Positions 52,311 to 61,083 of a stretch of DNA of 64,000 nt are shown here, one piece after another. The stretch covers positions 186,001-250,000 of the forward strand of contig NZ_KB899971.1 of assembly GCF_000378485.1 (NCBI RefSeq), in the 5' to 3' direction. Numbering within the stretch: the stretch's first letter is position 1; each line of letters opens with the position of its first letter. Below the pieces are notes generated by a model that saw only the letters and a list, made by a program, of their open reading frames with translations, was not told the origin of the DNA and did no database searches. The DNA is from Flavobacterium rivuli WB 3.3-2 = DSM 21788 (GTDB lineage Bacteria; Bacteroidota; Bacteroidia; Flavobacteriales; Flavobacteriaceae). The translations under genes were made by a program, and so were the position numbers.

Positions 52311-52340
52311 AAAAAAACGGGCAACTCTCAGCACCCGTTT
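52311..52340 (-). terminator. Rho-independent terminator of the mntR-mntH operon
   Basis: On the minus strand AAACGGG/CCCGTTT with a TGCTGAGAGTTG loop and a T run. It is almost the same as the sodA terminator (10867-10896). Confidence 0.85.
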
Positions 52341-52401
52341 ATATGTCAATCTTAACAGACTATTTTTCTTAAACTTATTAAAACAGGATTAATAAGAGTA
52401 C

Positions 52402-52453
52402 ACCCCAACCTCCTCATAATTATCGTACAGAAAGGGGTTGGGGTGTGTTAATT
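52402..52453. repeat. Degenerate ACACCCCAACC / GGTTGGGGTGT inverted repeat
   Basis: Outer arms CACCCCAACC and GGTTGGGGTG flank a decayed centre, a lone relative of the array's A module. Confidence 0.55.
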
Positions 52454-52489
52454 TATCGGGATATCTGCATGCCAACAGATGCGATACAC

Positions 52490-54370
52490 CTAATCTTTAA
52501 TAATAAGCACCGGTATTTTTACCTTATGCCTAACGGCATCTACGGTAGTGCCAAAAATAAGGTCTTTAAAAAAGTTATGACCGTGTGCACCTAATATCAG
52601 TATGTCAAACTCGCCGCTGTCATTCACTATTTTAGGTATCTGTTTTTTAGGGCTGCCAAAGCTTAGCTGCGTGGTAACGGTAAAGCCTATTTCTTCAAGG
52701 CTGTTTTTATACTGGGTAAGGTATTCCATATCTGTATTGGTTTCATGGTCTTCGGCCTGATCGCCATACAGCATGGCACCTACGGTTTCTACCACATGTA
52801 TAAGTGTATAACGGGCATCGGTACCGCCAAGCTGCATTGCGCTCGATAGTGTTTTGCCATCGGTCTTGCTAAAATCAAGCGCTATGGCAATGTTTTGGTA
52901 CACCTGTTTTTGCGGCAGCATTTGCAATGCCTTAGGGCTAAGGTGCGGCACAAGGTTTTTAACGGCCTTGCTTTTCATTACAAACGGCTCTATGGTAATG
53001 TACAAGAGTACCGCTACGGCAAGGGCGGTAACCGGCACTACAAATATCCAGATGTAAATTGGGTCGGCAGACTCTGCAATCCACCCATGTATTTCGTCGT
53101 AAACCAAATTGGCGTTAAGCCCTACAATGGTAAGGGCTATAGCCCATGCCCCAATTTTAGTAAATGTGCCTATGGTAAAATCGCCCATCTTGCTCTTATC
53201 GCTCACAAAATGTATCAGCGGAATAATTGCAAAGCCCAACTGCAAACTCAGTATTACCTGGCTTAATACCAGCAGCTCTCCGGTAGAATCTTCGCCAAAA
53301 TAAAGTATGGTAAGGAAAGCCGGCAGTATGGCAATAAGGCGGGTAACTATGCGGCGCACCCACGGTTGTATGCGCAGGTTAAGGTAGCCCTCCATAACAA
53401 TTTGCCCTGCTAAAGTACCTGTAATGGTGCTGCTTTGCCCGGCTGCTATAAGCGCAAGGGCAAACAATACAGCTGCCCAGCTGCCCAGCATAGGCTCCAG
53501 TAATTTGTGTGCATCCTGTATATCGGCTACTTCATGCAGGCCGGCAGTAAAAAAAGTGGCGGCTGCCAGTATAAGTATGGCGGCATTTACAAAAAAGGCA
53601 AGGTTTAAGGCTATTACAGAATCTATAAGGTTATAGCGTATGGCCTGCTTTATACCCTGAAAAGAACGGTCGAACTTGCGGGTTTGCACCAGCGAAGAGT
53701 GTAAATATAAATTGTGCGGCATTACCGTTGCCCCTATAATACCTATGGCAATATAAAGCGCGGCACTGGTAGGAATTGTAGGTATAAGGCCTTTTGCCAC
53801 TTCGCCAATATCCGGCTTGGCAAAAAACATTTCGGCTAAAAATGAAAGACCTATAATAGCAATAAGCCCAATGATAAAGGCCTCCATTTTCTTGATGCCC
53901 TTGTTCATAAGGAACAGCAGCAGGAAGGTATCAAACATGGTAATGCTTACACCCCACAGCATTGGTAAATCAAACAAAAGTTTTAAGCCTATTGCCATAC
54001 CCAGCACTTCGGCAAGGTCGCAGGCAGCAATGGCAACTTCTGCCAGGGCATATAAAAATATGTTTATGTGTTTGGGGTACGTTTCGCGAGATGCCTGCGC
54101 AAGGTCGCGGCGGGTTACAATACCCAGGCGCGCACTAAGGCTTTGCAGCAACAGTGCCATAAGGTTACTCATGAGCAGTACCCACAGCAGCGAATAGCCA
54201 AACTCGCTGCCCCCGGCAAGATCTGTAGCCCAGTTGCCGGGATCCATATAGCCTACGCTTATCATGTATGCCGGGCCAAAGAACGCTAATATTTTTTTCC
54301 AGCCTTTGCCGCTGCCGCCGGCAGAGACCGACTCGTGTACGTCTTCGAGCGAATGGTTATTGTGTGGCAT
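52490..54370 (-). CDS. mntH: Nramp (MntH) divalent-metal transporter with C-terminal universal stress domain
   Basis: 626 residues, ~200 longer than usual MntH. Residues ~25-470 are an 11-helix Nramp core; metal-binding motifs are DPGNWATDLAGG (helix 1) and MPHNLYLHSSLVQTR (helix 6). Residues ~495-626 form a UspA-like domain (IALDFSKTDGKTLSSAM and ILGAHGHNFFKDLIFGTTVDAV, the ATP-binding G-2x-G-9x-G pattern). It imports Mn2+ (perhaps Fe2+) with protons across the inner membrane; the Usp part probably senses nucleotide or regulates transport. Three bases separate it from mntR. Fusion of this type is seen in Bacteroidetes. Confidence 0.92.
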   Translation of the reverse strand: MPHNNHSLEDVHESVSAGGSGKGWKKILAFFGPAYMISVGYMDPGNWATDLAGGSEFGYSLLWVLLMSNLMALLLQSLSARLGIVTRRDLAQASRETYPKHINIFLYALAEVAIAACDLAEVLGMAIGLKLLFDLPMLWGVSITMFDTFLLLFLMNKGIKKMEAFIIGLIAIIGLSFLAEMFFAKPDIGEVAKGLIPTIPTSAALYIAIGIIGATVMPHNLYLHSSLVQTRKFDRSFQGIKQAIRYNLIDSVIALNLAFFVNAAILILAAATFFTAGLHEVADIQDAHKLLEPMLGSWAAVLFALALIAAGQSSTITGTLAGQIVMEGYLNLRIQPWVRRIVTRLIAILPAFLTILYFGEDSTGELLVLSQVILSLQLGFAIIPLIHFVSDKSKMGDFTIGTFTKIGAWAIALTIVGLNANLVYDEIHGWIAESADPIYIWIFVVPVTALAVAVLLYITIEPFVMKSKAVKNLVPHLSPKALQMLPQKQVYQNIAIALDFSKTDGKTLSSAMQLGGTDARYTLIHVVETVGAMLYGDQAEDHETNTDMEYLTQYKNSLEEIGFTVTTQLSFGSPKKQIPKIVNDSGEFDILILGAHGHNFFKDLIFGTTVDAVRHKVKIPVLIIKD

Positions 54371-54373
54371 GTA

Positions 54374-55027
54374 TTATACGGGTTTTACAAAAAGGTTAGA
54401 GGCTATTTTGTTAGATACGGTTACGTTTTTACCGTCTACACGAAGGCTCAACGAATGGTCAAAATCTTCTTTGGCTACCACCTCTATAGATGAGCCAAGG
54501 GCTATTTGCTGCTTATCAAGATATTGTAAAAAAGGGGGGGAACTGTCTTTAACACCTACACAGATAACTTTTTTGCTAACGCCAATTTCCGACAGTAGTT
54601 TTTTATCGATGCTTGCTATCCTGCCGTCTTTATCGGGTATGGGGTCGCCGTGAGGGTCTTCGGTAGGGAAGCCTAAAAACTCGTCGAGCTTGTTTGTAAG
54701 CTTTTCAGATTTTATGTGTTCCAGCTGTTCGGCCACATCGTGTACCTCATCCCATGAAAAATCGAGTTTCTCTACTAAAAATACTTCCCAAAGGCGGTGT
54801 TTGCGCACGATCATGAGTGCCATGAACATGCCCTTTTGTGTAAGGGTTACGCCTTGGTATTTTACATATTCTACAAGTTCTTTGTCGGCAAGCTTTTGCA
54901 CCATATCTGTAACAGATGATGGCTTGCTTTCCATAACGTTAGCAATAGCATTAGTACTTATGCCTTTGTTTGCAGTGTGCGATAAGTGGTAGATAACCTT
55001 AAGGTAGTTCTCTTCAGAGTAAGTCAT
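54374..55027 (-). CDS. mntR: DtxR/MntR-family metal-dependent repressor
   Basis: 217 residues. Winged helix-turn-helix at ~1-65 (YSEENYLKVIYHL, SSVTDMVQKLADKELVEYVK). The dimerisation and metal-binding segment includes HDVAEQLEHIKSEKL with His/Glu ligands. DPHGDPIPDKDG follows, a DtxR-type signature, and the C-terminal ~75 residues form an SH3-like FeoA domain (LSEIGVSKKVICVGVKD). It should repress mntH (and possibly itself) when Mn2+ or Fe2+ is plentiful. First gene of the operon; the operator candidate is at 55085-55101. Confidence 0.92.
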   Translation of the reverse strand: MTYSEENYLKVIYHLSHTANKGISTNAIANVMESKPSSVTDMVQKLADKELVEYVKYQGVTLTQKGMFMALMIVRKHRLWEVFLVEKLDFSWDEVHDVAEQLEHIKSEKLTNKLDEFLGFPTEDPHGDPIPDKDGRIASIDKKLLSEIGVSKKVICVGVKDSSPPFLQYLDKQQIALGSSIEVVAKEDFDHSLSLRVDGKNVTVSNKIASNLFVKPV

Positions 55028-55048
55028 TATAAGCTATAGTGATAGCTA

Positions 55049-55101
55049 CAAATATAATGAATTATTTGATACAGGTAAAAACATTTTTAGTCTTGGCTAA
55101 A
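55049..55101 (-). promoter_or_regulatory. Promoter and MntR-box candidate of the mntR-mntH operon
   Basis: TATATTTG (complement of 55049-55056) is the -7 element. TTTAG-TCTTGG-CTAAA (55086-55101) is a 5-bp-arm inverted repeat, about 30 bp further upstream, resembling DtxR-type boxes. Confidence 0.4.
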
Positions 55102-55231
55102 CATTAAGATTTGTTCAGGAAGATAAATATGATTTAGAGGTCATTTCACATCAAATTGATAAATGAGGTATTAAGATGATGAATTGCCGTAGGATATTAT
55201 ACCAACGTCAGTGCTTAATAGTAAATATTTT

Positions 55232-55360
55232 TTTCACGCAAAGGCGCAGAGCCGCAAAGCTTAGCACTCTTTAGTAAGTATCTTTTTAAGCGACTGTTAA
55301 GTCGCTGGGGTGTACCAGTCTATCATTCCCCGCTTTGCGGCTCTGCATCTTTACGAGACA
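55232..55360. repeat. GCAAAGCCGCAGAG-type inverted-repeat element
   Basis: Left TTCACGCAAAGGCGCAGAGC and CGCAAAGC, right GCTTTGCGGCTCTGCATC; GCGACTGTTAAGTCGC is an internal stem. Sister of 29759-29900. Confidence 0.6.
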
Positions 55361-55448
55361 TTAACAAACATATTGAACTTATAACATTTCTTTAAATGCT
55401 ATTACACATAGATTGCCATATAAACTACCCTGAACACAACTCTAAACT

Positions 55449-56543
55449 TTACGCGAGTCCCTCCCACCATTTAGTAAATACTGTATTGGTATCGTTAAGG
55501 CTTACCTTCTCCCCTATCATTGGGGTAACAACGGGCATATTTTGTCTTGCCGCTTCAGTAGTAACGCGGATAAGAGGCTCATCCCAGGCATGAACGCTTA
55601 ACGCGAATTTAGAATGGTGTACCGGCATCAATCTTTGTGCACCAAGATCGTGTGCGGCGGTAACCACCTCTTCGGGCATCATGTGTATGTATTTCCAGTA
55701 TTCGTTGTATTGGCCACATTCTAATATAGCAAGGTCAAACGGGCCATGCTCCTGCCCTATGGTTTTAAAGTGGTGGTCGTAACCGGAATCTCCGCCCAGG
55801 AATAATTTAAACGATGGCGTTTGCAGTACAAAGGCTGCCCATACCGCCTGGTTGCGCTTAAAGCTGCGCCCCGAAAAATGCCTGCCGGGAACGGCGTGTA
55901 CCGTAAAACCTTCGTTTAAAACTACAGCTTCGTTCCAGTTGGGTTCGCTAATAATGGCGGGGTTATAACCCCAGTATTCTAAATGTTCAGCAGTGCCCAG
56001 GCTGGTAACTACTTTCCTGACTTTAGGCTTTAATTTCAGCACCGTTTGGTAATCAAGATGGTCCCAGTGGTCGTGCGATATAAAGAGGAAATCTATCTGC
56101 GGAAAATCTTCCACCGCATACACATCGCTGCCTGCAAAGGCTCTTGTAGTAGCGGGAATAGGCGATGCACTTCCGCTAAAAACAGGGTCTACCAATATGG
56201 TCTTACCGTCTGCCTGAATAAAATAGGACGAATGCCCAAACCACACTATCACATTTTCGGACGGGTCCAGGTTTTTAAGGTCGGTTTTTTGCGATGGCAG
56301 TGGCTGCGAGGGCTTGTTACGCCTGTCTTTACCAAAAAAGAATTTAGTAAGTACTTTAGTATAAGTAGCACCTTCGGCAAGGTCGGGCGTAAAGCTTTGG
56401 TTCTGGAACTGCCCGTCTTTATAGTTTGCTGCCTGCTGAATTTTAATGAGCCTGCTACCCGATGGTTTCCTGCCAAATCGTGGCGATTGCATAAAGATAA
56501 CTGTAGCTGCTGTTATAAGTGCCACTATGATTATAAAGATCAT
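55449..56543 (-). CDS. Metallo-beta-lactamase-fold hydrolase (NAPE-PLD/UlaG-like)
   Basis: 364 residues with an N-terminal membrane anchor (MIFIIIVALITAATVIF). HxHxDH zinc motif in ISHDHWDHLDYQT; further ligands from HAVPGRHFSGR, GGDSGYDHHF and the late PVHHSKFALS His. It is close to N-acyl-phosphatidylethanolamine phospholipase D-like enzymes and UlaG lactonases, so a phosphodiester or lactone substrate at the membrane is possible. VWFGHSSYFIQADGKTILVDPV is characteristic of this clade. Single gene with -7 element at 56563. Confidence 0.85.
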   Translation of the reverse strand: MIFIIIVALITAATVIFMQSPRFGRKPSGSRLIKIQQAANYKDGQFQNQSFTPDLAEGATYTKVLTKFFFGKDRRNKPSQPLPSQKTDLKNLDPSENVIVWFGHSSYFIQADGKTILVDPVFSGSASPIPATTRAFAGSDVYAVEDFPQIDFLFISHDHWDHLDYQTVLKLKPKVRKVVTSLGTAEHLEYWGYNPAIISEPNWNEAVVLNEGFTVHAVPGRHFSGRSFKRNQAVWAAFVLQTPSFKLFLGGDSGYDHHFKTIGQEHGPFDLAILECGQYNEYWKYIHMMPEEVVTAAHDLGAQRLMPVHHSKFALSVHAWDEPLIRVTTEAARQNMPVVTPMIGEKVSLNDTNTVFTKWWEGLA

Positions 56544-56562
56544 TTGTATTGTATTAGAATGG

Positions 56563-56570
56563 CAAAATTA
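56563..56570 (-). promoter_or_regulatory. -7 element of the metallo-hydrolase gene
   Basis: The complement reads TAATTTTG, 20 nt before the ATG. Confidence 0.45.
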
Positions 56571-56804
56571 GATAAAAAAGAAATCGCGTATTTTGTTGTA
56601 ACGTTCATTATTACTTGATGAACTCATCATGACTTTTTTCAATTGGCTGCAAAATGATCTTTTCGCCCCCTATTTTACCTGTTTTATTATTCCGTAGCGC
56701 TGCTATGCAATGCAAAAAAGCTAAAATCTGAAACAAAAATCTCCATTTTTCGCTTCAATCAAAAAAGTCAAGACGAGTTCGATAAATTTATTGCAGCAAA
56801 CAAC

Positions 56805-57368
56805 CTACTCTTCCCTTTTACGCAGCACATAATTACGAATGGGCTGGCCATCTACAATAACATCAGTTACAACGACATTACCTTCTTTTACCGCAACAAG
56901 GGCATAGGCCGGTTTTGTATTTTCCTGACGGCTATAGTCCCGGTAACTGTCTTCGGCTTCCTGTGCTTTGCCTTCTTCCATGTAAAAACGGTCAAAAGGC
57001 AGGTTAATATGCAAACTGCCATCAAAATAATAATTTGTTTTAACCACAATATAGTCATTGCCTGTTTGGGGCCGGGTTTTAGTAATGGCAGTTATTTTTG
57101 CAAAGCCGGCAGCATTTATACTTAGCAACGCATAAACCTGTTCATTGCTTTGCCAAACAGTATCTTTTACCCTAAGGATATTTTCTTCAAAATTGAGGCT
57201 CACATATTTTCCCCTAAACGGGTCTGACGGGTCTATAGGTTCTGTCTTAAACTTATACACAGTGCCGTGGCTCACGGTCATTTCGTTATCGTACACCATT
57301 TTTAAAGGTGCAAATGCCTGCAATAATGCTGTTACTGCAAAGGCTATAAATACATATTTAGTTTTCAT
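56805..57368 (-). CDS. GDYXXLXY-family protein
   Basis: 187 residues with an N-terminal signal-like helix (KYVFIAFAVTALLQAFAPL) and extracytoplasmic beta-rich body. The family-naming motif is DPFRGKYVSLNFE (GDYxxLxY variant, with Lys for Asp). The C-terminus is VDGQPIRNYVLRKREE. Function unknown; in many genomes it travels with DUF2157/DUF4401 membrane proteins. Here the DUF2157 gene upstream overlaps it by 11 bp, so the two are translationally coupled. Confidence 0.82.
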   Translation of the reverse strand: MKTKYVFIAFAVTALLQAFAPLKMVYDNEMTVSHGTVYKFKTEPIDPSDPFRGKYVSLNFEENILRVKDTVWQSNEQVYALLSINAAGFAKITAITKTRPQTGNDYIVVKTNYYFDGSLHINLPFDRFYMEEGKAQEAEDSYRDYSRQENTKPAYALVAVKEGNVVVTDVIVDGQPIRNYVLRKREE

Positions 57369-58644
57369 GGGTATGGGTATCAGGTTGTTCTTTCTTTTTC
57401 TTTATAACTATGTAATTGGCTGCAAAAAAGCCAATGCCCACTATTAAAAAAAGGCTGCCGCGAATGGCAAAAGAAATATTGGTATCAAAAAAACGGATGG
57501 TGGTAAGTACAGCCAGTACCAGTATCCCAAAATTTAAGGTGCGAAAATGCAGTTTATTAATACCGTTACGAATGGTTAGTATGCCAAACGCTAATATAAC
57601 CAGGTTAGTAAGTATGGTAGCGAGGGGTACATTTACCATTGCTATAAAGTATAACACCGGGAACAGGAATGTTGCCCACTTAAGGCTGCTAAACGTAGCA
57701 CTTTTATACCTGAACATTAAAATTGCACTTATGAGCAGGAGCACAGCCCAGATTATTATAAAATGGCTCTGCACGGCATAAATTCCGTATTGCATATTAC
57801 CGGTTATCTCTAACCACATATATTGTGCAGATACCATAAGCAGCACTATAATAATACCTAACTCGCCAAAGGCAAGATAGCCCGTTTGCTTTTTTAAATT
57901 GGCAAAGAACGGCAGCGAGCCTACGTTGTACATAAGGCATAGAAAAGCCATATACATAACCACTACAAAACCATCGGCACCTTTAAGAAAGGCCCCAAAG
58001 GCAATGAGCAGGCTTAAAGGCATAAGCCAGTTAAGTACTACAGCCAGGTTACTGTTTTTACCGGTTTTTAAATGCCCTATGTAAAAAGGTAATAACGCGG
58101 CAATAAATAACAGGTACCAATACGGCCTTTCCCATAACGAGTAACCGGCTACTGCACTATACCAGGTGCTAAAAACCAGGAGCAGTATTGCCGCAGCATT
58201 AGAGTTAAGAAGGTATACCAGCGGCAGGCACAGCAATATCCAGGTTGTTAAAAATGCAGGAAAATCGCCGGATATATTATATATCTGCGCCACGAGCGAG
58301 ATGGATGCCCCTACCGCAAAGAACAGTAGTGTTGCCGCTGTTTCTTTCCACACGCTGCTTTTGTTTTTTAAGATAGAATATCCTGCAAGTGCCTGCGCTA
58401 TAAATAAAGGCAGCACAGCAAGGCCGGTCTTAATAGTTTTACTAAAGTTGTCCCAGTTATGGGCAAATATGAGTATTATGCCCAGGCCTGCGAGTATGCC
58501 ACCCAGCACCCCAAATATGGTAAGCATAATATTTGTTTGCGGATTTACCCTTGCGGCATAATACCTCTCTATATCGGTAGCGGTTTGTGGTGATATAACG
58601 TTGTTTTCCACCAGCTCCGGCAGGTCTTTTAATAAGGTTGCCAT
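57358..58644 (-). CDS. DUF2157 family polytopic membrane protein
   Basis: 428 residues from the ATG complementary to 58642-58644; an earlier in-frame ATG (58728) lies in terminator-like sequence. A soluble N-terminal segment (LKDLPELVENNVISPQTATDIERYY), the DUF2157 part, is followed by about twelve hydrophobic helices. Short basic C-terminus (KKKKEQPD). Function unknown. Overlap with the GDYXXLXY gene implies one transcript and a joint complex in the inner membrane. Confidence 0.85.
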   Translation of the reverse strand: MATLLKDLPELVENNVISPQTATDIERYYAARVNPQTNIMLTIFGVLGGILAGLGIILIFAHNWDNFSKTIKTGLAVLPLFIAQALAGYSILKNKSSVWKETAATLLFFAVGASISLVAQIYNISGDFPAFLTTWILLCLPLVYLLNSNAAAILLLVFSTWYSAVAGYSLWERPYWYLLFIAALLPFYIGHLKTGKNSNLAVVLNWLMPLSLLIAFGAFLKGADGFVVVMYMAFLCLMYNVGSLPFFANLKKQTGYLAFGELGIIIVLLMVSAQYMWLEITGNMQYGIYAVQSHFIIIWAVLLLISAILMFRYKSATFSSLKWATFLFPVLYFIAMVNVPLATILTNLVILAFGILTIRNGINKLHFRTLNFGILVLAVLTTIRFFDTNISFAIRGSLFLIVGIGFFAANYIVIKKKKEQPDTHTHEN

Positions 58645-58689
58645 AATTGTATTTTGTTTAAATGTACAATAAAATAAGTATGTATATAA

Positions 58690-58722
58690 AAAACCCCACA
58701 GCCACCGGTTAAGGCAGCCATG
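58690..58722 (-). terminator. Rho-independent terminator of the YiaA/YiaB-type gene
   Basis: Minus strand CCCCATGGCTGCC/GGTGGCTGTGGGG stem with a TTAACC loop and TTTTTTATATA tail. Confidence 0.75.
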
Positions 58723-58739
58723 GGGCATCCGCTAAGCGT

Positions 58740-59219
58740 TTACGCCGACTTTAAGTCGCGGGTATTTTTTTGTACGGCTATGGCTGCAAACAGGCTCAGG
58801 GCAAAAGACATCCCAAAGAAGCCTTTCTCGCTCAGCAGCAAATCAGCATTCCACAGGCCTATTACCAGTAAAACTATAGAGGCTACTGTGGTAAACCAGC
58901 TTATACCATAATAGATATCGGTTACGGGGATGCCTTCCAGCCTATCCCTCACACTTTTTTGTACAGATATTACAGAGAACAACCCAAAGAGCAGTATGGT
59001 AAAATAGTAGCCTTTTTCGTTAAGCTGCATGGTGGCGTTAAACAGCCCTATGCAATATGCTACAGCACCTGTAAGCAGCGCCATCCATGAGGCACCCACA
59101 AAGGCATTGGTAGGTTTTAACGAACGCGGCCCTTCGGGTGTTGTTGTTGTTGTTGTTGTTGTTGTTTCTTTTTTTGATGGTGAAGTTTCATTTACTTCAA
59201 AGGATTTTAGCGGTTCCAT
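58740..59219 (-). CDS. YiaA/YiaB family inner-membrane protein with poly-Thr tract
   Basis: 159 residues. After a polar N-terminus ([12 protein letters not shown]) comes a run of nine Thr residues encoded by a trinucleotide repeat, then the YiaA/YiaB module duplicated twice: [19 protein letters not shown] with [20 protein letters not shown], and [19 protein letters not shown] with [20 protein letters not shown]. Four membrane helices. Function unknown (often induced under stress in other bacteria). Single gene. Confidence 0.85.
   Translation of the reverse strand: MEPLKSFEVNETSPSKKETTTTTTTTTPEGPRSLKPTNAFVGASWMALLTGAVAYCIGLFNATMQLNEKGYYFTILLFGLFSVISVQKSVRDRLEGIPVTDIYYGISWFTTVASIVLLVIGLWNADLLLSEKGFFGMSFALSLFAAIAVQKNTRDLKSA
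59140..59166. repeat. Trinucleotide microsatellite (GTT)9 inside the YiaA/YiaB gene
   Basis: Nine GTT units on the plus strand; on the coding strand they give the Thr run. Slippage would change protein length in steps of one residue without a frameshift. Confidence 0.85.
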
Positions 59220-59348
59220 AAGTATTGATTTTGTTATTAATTATAAGGCAAATCTCCGTCAAAAAATAAAGCGGTAAAAATCAATATCATTATAAAACTG
59301 ACGATATAAAACAGTATTTTTATAATTTTAAAACTATATATAAGTATC

Positions 59349-60833
59349 ATGAATGCCATACACGAAATCATTAACTTAATGGACAACTATGATAAAAAGG
59401 CATTTAAAAATTACCTTAACGAAAAGAACAAGCGCAGTGATGTACAAAACATAACGCTTTTTAAATTGCTTGAAACTGACGATATAATTACCATAAATAA
59501 AATTTACGGTACTAATAACGCGGCATACCATGCGCTTAATAAACGCCTTTATGATAACTTAGTATCGTTCATGGCAGGCCGCACGTTTATAAACAATTCC
59601 GGCGAAGCCCACGAGGTATTGCGCCTGCTCGTGGTAAGCCGCCTGTTTTTAGAACACAAGCTTACTAAAACCGCTTTTAAATGCCTGGCTAAAGCCGAAG
59701 CCAAAGCTATAGAGCTGGAACACTTTAGCCTGCTTAACGAAATTTACCACACCCAGATACAGTATGCCCACCTTAACCCACAGCTTTTGCTAAATGATGT
59801 AATAGATAAATTTACCGCCAATAAAGAAAAACTAAACCGCGAAGAACAGCTTAACCTGGGCTATGCACTCCTGCGCCGCGAACTGGCAGAGATCGTGCAC
59901 AAGGGAAAGGTTATAGATTTCAGGGAATTTATAATAGGCACAATGGGCAATCTTGGAGTATCACTTACAGAGATACTTACGTTTAAATCGCTGTACCAAA
60001 TTTTATTTATTGCTAACGAGTACGCTTCCTTAAACAGCAACTTTACCCTTGTAGAGCCCTTTGTGCAAAAAAGCTACGCTTTTATTACCGGTAAAGAAGA
60101 AATGGCAGGCAGGCAGCTGTATTACCATATTTACATTTTGTATTTTATGGCTAATTTTCATTTTCGCAATCGCCGTTTTACAGAAAGCGTGACAATACTG
60201 GAGCAGATGCACAACCAGATGCAACAGCAAAACAAAAGGTACTATCCGCTGTTTTACATAAGGTATTTTCTGTTGGTATCTCTTAACAAAAATTATAACG
60301 GCGAGCCCGCAAACGCTTTGGCTATTGCCGAAAAAGCCCTGAAAGACGCCTCTAAAAAAGCCGACCTTGTTGATGTGAACGACCTGCGGCTTGCTATCAT
60401 CGTGTTTTGCCTTCAGCAGGAAGACCGCGCCGTGAGTAAATACATGCGGCAGTATGTGCACAGCGACAGCTGGTACGAAAAAAAGCTGGGTATGGTATAC
60501 GCCATCAGGAAAAGCCTGGTAGAGATATTAATGCACATTCAGTTTGAGAATACCGAACTGGCTTTGTCCCGGATTAAAAGTTTTAAGCGGCGCTACAAAA
60601 AATACCTTGCCGAAGTAAACGAAACCCGCGTTATGAATTATGTATTGCTGGTGGAAAAGTATGTGCAAAAACCGGAAATAGTTACAACATCTGCCTTTAA
60701 GCTGGGCATAGAGGCAATGGTGCAGCCTAATGCACAGGAGGATATTTTCGTGTTGAGCTTTTTAGGCTGGCTGCTTGCTAAAGCATACAAAAAACCGGTA
60801 TATGAGGTTACTTTGGGGTTAATGAAAGGTTGA
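59349..60833 (+). CDS. Large helical (TPR-like) protein, unknown function
   Basis: 494 residues, almost wholly alpha-helical with repeating AHALxxAEKAL-like strings (FKCLAKAEAKAIELEHFSLL, NALAIAEKALKDASKKADL), suggesting degenerate tetratricopeptide repeats. No signal peptide. A basic segment (SRIKSFKRRYKKYLAEV) lies near 400. Proteins of this size and pattern are common in Flavobacteriaceae with no assigned role. Divergent from the YiaA/YiaB gene. Confidence 0.7.
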   Translation: MNAIHEIINLMDNYDKKAFKNYLNEKNKRSDVQNITLFKLLETDDIITINKIYGTNNAAYHALNKRLYDNLVSFMAGRTFINNSGEAHEVLRLLVVSRLFLEHKLTKTAFKCLAKAEAKAIELEHFSLLNEIYHTQIQYAHLNPQLLLNDVIDKFTANKEKLNREEQLNLGYALLRRELAEIVHKGKVIDFREFIIGTMGNLGVSLTEILTFKSLYQILFIANEYASLNSNFTLVEPFVQKSYAFITGKEEMAGRQLYYHIYILYFMANFHFRNRRFTESVTILEQMHNQMQQQNKRYYPLFYIRYFLLVSLNKNYNGEPANALAIAEKALKDASKKADLVDVNDLRLAIIVFCLQQEDRAVSKYMRQYVHSDSWYEKKLGMVYAIRKSLVEILMHIQFENTELALSRIKSFKRRYKKYLAEVNETRVMNYVLLVEKYVQKPEIVTTSAFKLGIEAMVQPNAQEDIFVLSFLGWLLAKAYKKPVYEVTLGLMKG

Positions 60834-60854
60834 TGCTTTTACCAATAAAGTTTT

Positions 60855-61059
60855 TTTACCACAAAGGTCACCAAGCATTTCACAAGGTGCACAAAGCAAT
60901 ATAAATATTTAACAATAAATATAAAAAAGTTGTATTATTAGAGCACAAAGCTTTATGGCTATCTGTGCACTCAGCTTTGTGTTCTCAAAGAGCAAAGCAT
61001 TTTCTTTGTGCCCTTTGTGCTATTGATCTTAATTAGCACTCGTGCCCTTTGTGGTAAAA
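60855..61059. repeat. ACCACAAAG-type inverted-repeat element, copy 6
   Basis: Left TTACCACAAAGGTCACCAAG, right CACTCGTGCCCTTTGTGGTAA. The interior is AT-rich with CACAAAG iterations. It lies between convergent genes. Confidence 0.75.
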
Positions 61060-61083
61060 TGTATAAAACGCTATAAATAAAGA

